From Planctomycetaceae bacterium (GTDB lineage: Bacteria; Planctomycetota; Planctomycetia; Pirellulales; Pirellulaceae): a DNA stretch of 6,416 nucleotides. The translations under genes and the position numbers were made by a program. Under the pieces are notes generated by a model. It made no database searches. It was not told where the DNA came from and saw only the letters and a program-made list of their open reading frames with translations. The stretch is taken from NCBI GenBank assembly GCA_003506095.1, contig DNWZ01000696.1, positions 1 through 6,416 on the forward strand. Direction: 5' to 3'. Of this stretch, positions 1 to 6,212 are shown piece by piece (within the stretch, counting starts at the first letter, position 1; every line of letters begins with the position of its first letter).

Positions 1-1612
1 TCGCTTGCCGCGAAAGTCGCTCGCGCTGTGCGTTTGTAATCTTGGTGATCAAGTCTTGATGATTCGCATCACCCTTGTCCAACAGCGACAACCCTAGATC
101 AAAGTCGCCATTGCGATACGCCGCGTCGGCATACTGAAGCCTTGCTTCCTCCAAACCGACTTTACCGCGAACGTTTCCGTCCCACAGTGCGATTGCTTCT
201 TCAAACCCGAACATGGCACGGGCAAAGTTACTGTAATTCGCTGTTTGCTTGGCCAGTGCCAACGACTCGGTCGCCTTTGTCGCCAGTGCAATGCTTTCAC
301 TGTGTGAACGATAGTCCCGTATCGCATTCTGAAAGCTGACAACATCCGCGTATCGATCCACGGGCTTAGTAGCCATCGCTTTTAGGGCGATATCCAGCAA
401 TTCACCTTCGTGTTGAGGTTGAACTTCGCGAATCTTATTTGCTGCTACGGCCCGAAGGCACTCCGTGATATTCGGTGCGACGTGGGGCGCGTTTCCTGTA
501 ATGATCTGAAACAACGTCGCGCCAAGCAGGTAAATGTCGGCTGCTGGCCCGATGACATCAATCGGACCGGTCGCCATCTCCGGAGCCATGTAGGCGGGCG
601 ATCCGCCTAGACCGGTTGCCGGATAAATGGAATCAATTTTCTCAAATCCCGGTTTTGCCAGCGCCAATCCCCAATCCATCACCATGACGATCCCGAAATC
701 ACCCAACATGATGTTTTCAGGCTTAATATCACGGTGGACAATTCCTCGAGTGTGCGCGAACCCGATCGCATCACAAACCTTCAGAAATATCTCTAGATTC
801 TCGTCCCGAGATTTCTCGTCGATCACCTTCGACCAAGGCGTGCCGCTGACACGCTTCATCGAGTAGAAAAGCGTATTGTCCTCCGATACCGCAATGTCAT
901 GGATCGGAACGATATTAGGATGTTCTAAGTCGCCCGTTACCACCGCTTCGCTGATGAATTGCGACCGACGTTGCCGTTCTGTCTTTTCCAGCAACCCCTT
1001 GCTGCTAAGTTGCAGTCGCTTTGCACCTTCGATCGGCTTGATCACCTTCAGCGCGACAAGCCGATCGAGTGAACCTTGTCGGGCGACATAAACGTTTCCC
1101 ATACCTCCTTTGCCCAACAATCGGACAAGCCGATAATCGGCATCCACCGTCATTTCTGGCGCACTGTCTTGAGGCAGCAATTGCCGAGTACGAAGATTCA
1201 GTCGCGTATCGGCGATCGATTGAACATCAACCCTGGGCAAAAGATTCTTCGATCCGACCGCTGTTGCCGAACCGGGTAATGATTGTTTGGTAATGTCTGC
1301 CCAAATCGAAGCATCCTTACCGGTCATCTCAGCGGAACTGATCGTACGGTCAATCTGTCGACTCGACATAACCGTGGCACCAGCATCAACCGCCTTTGCT
1401 TTGATCTCGCCCGGAACCGAGGCCGGTAGATCAGAGACTTCGATAGTATTTGCCGATGATACATCAGAAGGGTAATCCCGCGCGGCAACCTGACTGATAT
1501 CAATCGTTTGGTCATTCGCTATGTTAGGCGCGGTCTTACCAGCATCGATCCCATCACCAGATGGCTTTTCTTCGCGGTCATCACGATCGGGATTGTGCGT
1601 ATTGGATGACAT
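1..1612 (-). CDS. Hanks-type serine/threonine protein kinase with N-terminal Thr-rich extension (C-terminal part outside window)
   Basis: Predicted to phosphorylate Ser/Thr on protein substrates. The gene starts at ATG 1612-1610; an in-frame TAA 18 bases upstream rules out a longer start. It runs off the left edge after 537 residues. Residues 1-155 are a polar, probably disordered extension. The kinase domain spans about 159-435: Gly-rich loop GKGGMGNVYVA (167-177), VALK lysine K189, helix-C E222 in SEAVVTGDLEHPNIVP, catalytic loop HRDIKPEN (293-300, D295, N300), metal-binding DWG (313-315) instead of DFG, APE (343-345), helix-F D359 and helix-I R420. All catalytic residues are present, so it should be active. 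Residues 436-537 are Ala-rich and helical, with TPR-like segments (FEEAIALWDGN, AAYRNGDFDLGLSLLDKGD). From memory, planctomycete kinases with this tail often continue into a membrane helix and a formylglycine-generating-enzyme-like or other C-terminal domain; this cannot be seen here. No clear Shine-Dalgarno precedes the start. The gene lies 78 bp downstream of the LEPR gene on the same strand, possibly co-transcribed. Confidence 0.96.
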   Translation of the reverse strand, partial: MSSNTHNPDRDDREEKPSGDGIDAGKTAPNIANDQTIDISQVAARDYPSDVSSANTIEVSDLPASVPGEIKAKAVDAGATVMSSRQIDRTISSAEMTGKDASIWADITKQSLPGSATAVGSKNLLPRVDVQSIADTRLNLRTRQLLPQDSAPEMTVDADYRLVRLLGKGGMGNVYVARQGSLDRLVALKVIKPIEGAKRLQLSSKGLLEKTERQRRSQFISEAVVTGDLEHPNIVPIHDIAVSEDNTLFYSMKRVSGTPWSKVIDEKSRDENLEIFLKVCDAIGFAHTRGIVHRDIKPENIMLGDFGIVMVMDWGLALAKPGFEKIDSIYPATGLGGSPAYMAPEMATGPIDVIGPAADIYLLGATLFQIITGNAPHVAPNITECLRAVAANKIREVQPQHEGELLDIALKAMATKPVDRYADVVSFQNAIRDYRSHSESIALATKATESLALAKQTANYSNFARAMFGFEEAIALWDGNVRGKVGLEEARLQYADAAYRNGDFDLGLSLLDKGDANHQDLITKITNAQRERLSRQA

Positions 1613-1653
1613 TGATTTTCTTAGGAAAGCTTATGTTTACTCAAACTTACTGA

Positions 1654-1685
1654 ACATCAGCCCAAAAGCCCATCGGCCCAAAAGC
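1654..1685 (-). repeat. Two tandem 16-bp imperfect repeats between the LEPR and kinase genes
   Basis: Read on the minus strand, GCTTTTGGGCCGATGG (1685-1670) is followed directly by GCTTTTGGGCTGATGT (1669-1654), identical at 14 of 16 positions. The pair starts five bases after the LEPR stop codon and ends 41 bases before the kinase start. It does not form a strong hairpin and is not followed by a T run, so it does not look like a terminator. It could be a recent small duplication or a site bound by a protein or RNA between the two genes; function unknown. Confidence 0.7.
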
Positions 1686-1690
1686 GAAAC

Positions 1691-4600
1691 CTAGACGTGA
1701 TCCCGGCTGGAACAATGATTCTTTTGTCGCCGCGACAAATACCGACCGACAATACTAAAACGATTGACCTTCGCATCGACCAGAAAACCGCCAGCGATCG
1801 TTGAGGTTGCCACTGATTCAAATGAATTCGTTGTCGGACGGAATCCTTGATCTTCAAGATTCGGCGACTTCTCTTCTTCAACCTGAACATCGTCATTTCG
1901 CTCTATTGCCGGTGGGTTCGTGTTCGGTTCAACCGACATATCGGATCGCGGCGCATTGTCCGTCATCGGTTGCACATCAAGCTCTGCTGGCGAAAGTCGC
2001 TGCAGCCGAAGCGGACCGCTCTTGATTTCTTGTCCGAGGAACTTGGTTTCACCGTCACGATTATCGACCATCAACAGCGATCGAACATTCCCATCCCCGA
2101 ACACATAACCGATTTCGTATCGACCATCCGGCAAGTTCTCGAAAAGTCGTTGCAATTTGTCGCCCGAAAGGATGTCATCTGGCAAACGCTTCGGATCGGC
2201 CAAATCTTCGCCGGTTGGATCAGGCGACAAAATCCGGATTTGCAAGTATTCATCGCGAGTCGCTGAGGACGACGCAGAACCGGATTCCGATTCGACGCTT
2301 CCCGTGCTGAGCAAAATCGATTCGACCGGACGCGCGAACGATTCCAACTTTATCGGTTCAGGGATAATGTTGCGGACTGGAAAAAACGCTACTGGTACCG
2401 TAAGGTTCGGGATGATAAATCGGGCGGTACCCGACTCGAAAACGCCAGCCGTTAACGGATTATCAGTCGACGATACCAAACGCCCGGCGACCTCAGCAAA
2501 TAAGGGTTCGCCCGATTCGTCAAAACCTTGCGTCACGTTGCCCGCTTGAACGATGATCGATTCATGATGACTGACGGCAAAGCGGACATTCAACGGGCTG
2601 GTCGCCGATGTCCGGTCATTCAGCGTGGAATCCAGGATGTCCGATTCTAAATAGACATGGCTCACCCGCAACAAGGGGTCGTCGGTAATGGGTCCGGTGA
2701 CGTCCAGTTTGCCATCAACCAACCGGCTATTGTCCGCTGAAATATTGGTGATCCTTTGGAACCGATTCGTCACCGCACCCCAGTCAATATCGACCTGCAA
2801 ACCACGCTCGCCAGGCAATCCGACTCGCAGCGTTAAAAAGCCTTTTGCATCATTCGAGTTTGCTTGAGTTAAAACATCGGTGCGAATGGTTGTTTCATCA
2901 TAAAACGCGGTTTCTGTCTCCTCGATTGCCGGTCGAGGCAAAAAGTGTTTTGCGATTCCAACGCCAGACCCAGTGTTGATCTCGATCGTCTCGCCAAAAA
3001 CTACCTCGTCCGATTCCAATCGCACCGCACCGGCTGTCGATTGTGCAGCAACGATTTGTGTTTGGTTTCCTAACTCGATCTTATTTCTGGCGATTAAGGT
3101 AATACGCCCGTTATCACCACCAGCGATTATTTCAGGATCAGCGAGCGGTCGCTGCAGATCGTTCTGCGGATCCAGATCAGTTAAGACAATTGAATCTCCC
3201 GCGATGATACGTATTTCGCCGTTGTTAGTCCGCAATTGGTCTGCATCGCTTTCTGAATCCGATGACGCTAGTGCCAACGAGTTGAGATCGCGGATTTCGA
3301 CGTCACCACGACCGATTCCGTTGACGCTGAACAACAAGTCATTGATATCGGTAATCAATGAAATCGCGAGAATCCCATCGTCTGCGGCATTTCCCGCGAT
3401 AACTTCTAAATCATCCGCGATGACTTCGGCCATAATGCCATTGCTGGTTCCGACGATATCGTCACCAGCGATTAACAGTATGTCCGCCGCGTGGTTTGCC
3501 ATGATTTGAACGACGTGAATGTCGCTGGTCATCCCATTTGCGATTAGCTTGATATCGCGGCTTTCGAGCGAATCGTAGGGACCATCGAGTCTGCTTCTGT
3601 TGTGCGATACAACATCAACCGCTGTGATCGAACCGCTAGCGGTCATGCTGATCGAACCGTCGTCTGTCGATACCTGCTGTAATTCGATCGAGTCATTTTC
3701 GACGATGTTGATCGATCCAGCGAACAAAACGTTTGCGATCAAACGATCGATTGCTGTACGCAGCGGATCAGCGCCACCGATACCCGTCCCCGCGGTCGCA
3801 TTGAGTGTTTTGCCAGAAACATTAATTTGACTGGCATCGATGCCAGAATTAATGATCGACTGGCCAGCTCGCAAACGCACGTCCGCTTGTTCGGCGATAA
3901 TCGCATTTTCATTTAAATAAAGTGTCGACGCGGTAAAGATATCGACGGTCGCTCCAGAGATAACCGCACTTCGGATGGTCAAATCACCAACGTCATCACG
4001 AACCCGGAAATCACCCTGGGTATAAATCTCTTCCAGAATTTCAAAAGCGTTGTCCGAGTTCAACAACACAACATTTCCGCCGGCAGCAATTTTTAGTCTC
4101 GTCGCAACGATCGATGTACCGACCGATTGTCCTATCGTCACCGATGGAACTGAAATGGTTTGTAAGTCGACCAATCCGTTTTCTAGTCGGATGTCGCCAA
4201 GCGTAACCGAGGTTGCCCCACGAACTAAAACGTCAGCATCCGGTGAATCGCTATCGACAATCGAATCTGCTAAGTCAACGGTACCTTCGGTATCGATGGC
4301 CAACATGCCATTGGCGATCGATAGGATCGTGCCGTTATCGACCCGTACCAAGTCTTTTCCATCAAGCGTAAGTAAACCACCGGAACCTGGCAGCAAAGTG
4401 ATATCACCGCTGATGATCACGGCAGCAGATGTCGCTGTGAAATCTTGATTGACGTTGATCACGCCGAGCGTTTGAATCGAGTTATTTGCCAGCAAGGAAA
4501 GCGATCCGATCTGCCCGGTGTTTGCATCCAACTCGATTCTGTCATTGGCAGTGATTGTAAGATTTTCCGTGCCAACGTTTCCGCGAATCATGCCGCTGAT

Positions 4601-5968
4601 CTTTGCAGTGCCTGCGGATATGAGGTTGCTGTTGGGCATTGTGATTATCAGATCACCGTTGATCGATAGATCACCAGAATCGAGCGTCGATATTGTCTGG
4701 CCGGTGAAATCGATCGTGTTGGCACCGAGGGTGATATTTCCTGCTCGCGTTGTCAAAGACTGAAGCGTGATTCGGTCCGCTGATATTTCTACTTGTGATA
4801 GGGCATCGGTTTGGCCTAAGTCGTTTTGCAAAGCCACACCGCCAGCACCTGCATCGATAAAGAGACGATGATTTCCGTCGATCGTATCGGTAAACGTGAC
4901 GTCGCTGTTTGTCGTTCGAACATCGAAGTCACCGATCAAAGTGACCGGTCCATCGATATAAATGTCACCTGTGGTTGCCGTGATCGATGAGTCAACCAAT
5001 CGGATTGACGACGCTTGCAGCGATATTTTCGACGCGGATATTTGCGAATCGAAATTGATCGTATCGGATACATTTTGAATCGATAATTCACCTGGCAATC
5101 TGAAGTTTGCTGATTGCTGGTCGACCCTGTTTGCAGATTCGACGCTGAGGTTTGCGAGGGAATGAGACCCTGAATCATCGACACTGCCGATCTGAAGTAC
5201 TGCGGTGTCCGCATTTCCTAAATCAACTGTCAGCGTCGTTGCCGTCCGGTCCGCTGTAAGTGTCGCGTTGGATAGATCAATTGACCCTCCGTTGGTGTTT
5301 GCAAGAAAGCCGACATCACTTTGCAAGATAAGTCGCCCATCGACTTGCCATGAACCACCCTCGATCAGGATATCGGTTCGAGTGGGTGAAAACGACGCAC
5401 CGACAAACACATTGCCCGTGAGTTGAAAATTTTGGTTTCGCCAATCGAGCGGCTGGACGCCGGTATCGAAGCGAATCGCTTGTGCGCCCAATTGATGGGT
5501 CGCTGATTCATTAGGCTGAGGCGAATCGGGACGAATAACATTGATGGTGTCGAATCCGCCGCCATCGACGACCGTGACGTTCAATCCGCTGGGGATTACT
5601 AGATCAAGCGTATCGTGACCGCCAAGCAGATCGATTCGAATCTGATTGGAGAAAACGTCGTTCAAATTGAGTGGCTCGGCTTGGCCACTGGGATTGCCGA
5701 CAATATCGATGCGGTCGCCGAATGCATCTTGAAGCGTTATTTGTCCGAGCGAATCAACATCCAATCGAACATAGTCGGCGGCATCGGATCCCGTGATCAC
5801 CAGTTGCCCTAGCGATGTCAGTTCTGCCGACGCATTGAGCACAAATCGCGGTTCAAGCCTACGAACCGATGGGCGAAAGCCACGTTTCCTGCCAACGGCC
5901 GCTAAATCAAGGGGCTCGTCGGCCAACAGCCTTCTTAGACGCGATCGTAGAAAAGAAAAAGTAGGCAT
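1691..5968 (-). CDS. Giant LEPR-motif surface/extracellular protein with FHA-like beta-strand repeats (1425 aa)
   Basis: Predicted cell-surface or secreted structural or adhesive protein; the exact role is unknown. It starts at ATG 5968-5966 and ends at TAG 1693-1691. No Shine-Dalgarno is visible, but the start puts the LEPR motif at the usual distance from the N-terminus. Residues 1-37 are Arg-rich without a hydrophobic signal core. LEPRFVLNAS is at 38-47. Residues 50-145 contain degenerate calcium-repeat-like pieces (GGHDTLDL, VDGGGFDTINV). Residues about 180-1000 are Ser/Thr/Asp/Gly-rich with alternating hydrophobics, fitting a parallel beta-helix like filamentous-haemagglutinin-type repeats (for example GDIYIDGPVTL, NITLGANTIDFTG, GSISMTASGSITAVDV). 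Near 829-965 the pattern [I/L]xxIAGDDI recurs. Residues about 1044-1205 (containing VDIDWGAVTNRFQRITN and TARFIIPNLTVPVAFFPVR) and 1240-1312 (LQIRILSPDPTGEDLADP, ENLPDGRYEIGYVFGDGN) look like non-repeat modules. Residues 1330-1380 are an acidic, Pro/Asn-rich linker. The tail has a short apolar stretch followed by RFSIVGRYLSRRQK. The only cysteine is C1419. First gene of a possible unit with the kinase. Confidence 0.95.
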   Translation of the reverse strand: MPTFSFLRSRLRRLLADEPLDLAAVGRKRGFRPSVRRLEPRFVLNASAELTSLGQLVITGSDAADYVRLDVDSLGQITLQDAFGDRIDIVGNPSGQAEPLNLNDVFSNQIRIDLLGGHDTLDLVIPSGLNVTVVDGGGFDTINVIRPDSPQPNESATHQLGAQAIRFDTGVQPLDWRNQNFQLTGNVFVGASFSPTRTDILIEGGSWQVDGRLILQSDVGFLANTNGGSIDLSNATLTADRTATTLTVDLGNADTAVLQIGSVDDSGSHSLANLSVESANRVDQQSANFRLPGELSIQNVSDTINFDSQISASKISLQASSIRLVDSSITATTGDIYIDGPVTLIGDFDVRTTNSDVTFTDTIDGNHRLFIDAGAGGVALQNDLGQTDALSQVEISADRITLQSLTTRAGNITLGANTIDFTGQTISTLDSGDLSINGDLIITMPNSNLISAGTAKISGMIRGNVGTENLTITANDRIELDANTGQIGSLSLLANNSIQTLGVINVNQDFTATSAAVIISGDITLLPGSGGLLTLDGKDLVRVDNGTILSIANGMLAIDTEGTVDLADSIVDSDSPDADVLVRGATSVTLGDIRLENGLVDLQTISVPSVTIGQSVGTSIVATRLKIAAGGNVVLLNSDNAFEILEEIYTQGDFRVRDDVGDLTIRSAVISGATVDIFTASTLYLNENAIIAEQADVRLRAGQSIINSGIDASQINVSGKTLNATAGTGIGGADPLRTAIDRLIANVLFAGSINIVENDSIELQQVSTDDGSISMTASGSITAVDVVSHNRSRLDGPYDSLESRDIKLIANGMTSDIHVVQIMANHAADILLIAGDDIVGTSNGIMAEVIADDLEVIAGNAADDGILAISLITDINDLLFSVNGIGRGDVEIRDLNSLALASSDSESDADQLRTNNGEIRIIAGDSIVLTDLDPQNDLQRPLADPEIIAGGDNGRITLIARNKIELGNQTQIVAAQSTAGAVRLESDEVVFGETIEINTGSGVGIAKHFLPRPAIEETETAFYDETTIRTDVLTQANSNDAKGFLTLRVGLPGERGLQVDIDWGAVTNRFQRITNISADNSRLVDGKLDVTGPITDDPLLRVSHVYLESDILDSTLNDRTSATSPLNVRFAVSHHESIIVQAGNVTQGFDESGEPLFAEVAGRLVSSTDNPLTAGVFESGTARFIIPNLTVPVAFFPVRNIIPEPIKLESFARPVESILLSTGSVESESGSASSSATRDEYLQIRILSPDPTGEDLADPKRLPDDILSGDKLQRLFENLPDGRYEIGYVFGDGNVRSLLMVDNRDGETKFLGQEIKSGPLRLQRLSPAELDVQPMTDNAPRSDMSVEPNTNPPAIERNDDVQVEEEKSPNLEDQGFRPTTNSFESVATSTIAGGFLVDAKVNRFSIVGRYLSRRQKNHCSSRDHV
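3821..3853. repeat. Nested inverted repeat with a perfect 16-bp palindrome, inside the LEPR gene
   Basis: CTGGCATCGATGCCAG (3831-3846) is a perfect palindrome. It is flanked by ATTAATT (3821-3827) and AATTAAT (3847-3853), which pair with each other, leaving only TGA (3828-3830) unpaired on one side. It encodes part of the beta-repeat region (residues about 706-716, INSGIDASQIN). Part of the symmetry comes from the encoded near-repeat of ATTAAT and TCTGGC on the minus strand, so it may be a by-product of repeat expansion rather than a regulatory site. Confidence 0.6.
5828..5857 (-). other. LEPR-xLL-type motif of the giant protein (residues 38-47, LEPRFVLNAS)
   Basis: The encoded RRLEPRFVLNAS matches the LEPR-xLL element known from the N-termini of large planctomycete extracellular proteins, with Val in place of the first Leu of the LL pair. 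In the family it sits about 20-50 residues from the start and before the mature repeat region, as here, and is thought to act as a sorting or processing signal. The mechanism is not established as far as I know. Confidence 0.85.
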
Positions 5969-5979
5969 AAGAAGCGACG

Positions 5980-6012
5980 AAAAACCGAAGAACGCGGTTT
6001 GGCGGTTTTTTT
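5980..6012. promoter_or_regulatory. Weak hairpin(s) with A/T-rich flanks in the leader of the LEPR gene
   Basis: AAAAACCG (5980-5987) can pair with CGGTTTTT (6003-6010) around a 15-base loop, followed by two more T on the plus strand. Alternatively AAACCG (5982-5987) pairs with CGGTTT (5995-6000) around a 7-base loop. The two pairings exclude each other. On the plus strand it resembles a weak intrinsic terminator that could stop antisense transcription leaving the LEPR gene. On the minus strand the inner stem ends 13 bases before the LEPR ATG, where it could affect translation. Stems have only three G-C pairs, so stability is low. Confidence 0.35.
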
Positions 6013-6134
6013 ACTTTTGAGCGGAATGAACTGCTCACCATTTTGAGTACCGGTATCCGGGAAAGCAATGTATTTCGGCCTCATACTCCGGATTGCCACT
6101 TAGGGAGCTTGTAACGATCAGTCCGCTGTTTCTT

Positions 6135-6162
6135 TTGATTCTCCCTCTCTGCAATCGATAAC
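6135..6162 (+). promoter_or_regulatory. Possible sigma-70-like promoter for the secreted-protein gene
   Basis: TTGATT (6135-6140) and GATAAC (6157-6162) are each 4/6 matches to the -35 and -10 consensus, separated by 16 bases. Transcription would start near 6169, giving a leader of about 45 bases before the ATG at 6213. Consensus matching is weak evidence in planctomycetes, so this is only a candidate. Confidence 0.3.
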
Positions 6163-6198
6163 ATCAAGGTCGGGGTGTTCGCTCTTAGTTCGATGCTT

Positions 6199-6203
6199 GA
6201 AGG
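6199..6203 (+). promoter_or_regulatory. Shine-Dalgarno-like GAAGG before the secreted-protein gene
   Basis: GAAGG lies nine bases before ATG 6213-6215. It supports this start over the out-of-frame ATG at 6193, whose frame closes within about 100 bases. It is the only such site next to the three genes here. Confidence 0.45.
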
Positions 6204-6212
6204 CTTGTCACC

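Larger units (their letters stand above)
5969..6212. other. Divergent intergenic region (244 bp) between the LEPR gene and the secreted-protein gene
   Basis: It separates two genes transcribed away from each other, so it should carry both promoters. Visible items are an A/T-flanked hairpin at 5980-6012 in the LEPR leader, a small palindrome TACCGGTA (6048-6055), a possible promoter at 6135-6162 for the rightward gene, and GAAGG at 6199-6203. I found no convincing sigma-70 promoter for the leftward gene; the best candidate (TTGCTT, 17 bases, CAAAAT on the minus strand) is poor. An open frame on the minus strand here is not credible as a gene. Confidence 0.75.

Noticed and set aside
674..676. 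DWG instead of DFG in the kinase (residues 313-315), suggesting a pseudokinase
   Set aside because: The metal-binding Asp and Gly are intact, all other catalytic residues are present, and a Trp here is common in planctomycete kinases, so loss of activity is not indicated.
1635..1646. GTTTACTCAAAC as a terminator hairpin between LEPR and kinase genes
   Set aside because: The stem has four A/T-rich pairs and no T run follows on the minus strand; far too weak.
1657..1896. Possible frameshift near the LEPR C-terminus, because another minus-strand frame encodes a partly hydrophobic stretch
   Set aside because: The hydrophobic stretch is interrupted by Arg pairs, and the main frame continues without a break into a plausible apolar plus RFSxxGRxxRR tail before its stop.
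1847..2266. 139-residue and neighbouring 130-residue plus-strand open frames over the LEPR C-terminal region
   Set aside because: Antisense shadows of the LEPR coding frame, without a ribosome site or recognisable sequence.
3074..3484. CRISPR or other DNA repeat array behind the recurring segments of the LEPR gene
   Set aside because: The similarity is at protein level with diverged bases and irregular spacing, as in beta-helix repeat proteins; there are no constant DNA repeats with spacers.
2973..3509. 178-residue Ser-rich open frame on the plus strand
   Set aside because: It lies wholly antisense to the LEPR gene, is low in complexity and mirrors the repeated codons of the opposite strand; no start signal or domain.
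6193..6195. Earlier ATG as start for the rightward gene
   Set aside because: It is in a different frame that stops within about 100 bases; the signal-peptide frame has an in-frame TGA at 6198-6200, leaving ATG 6213 as the start.
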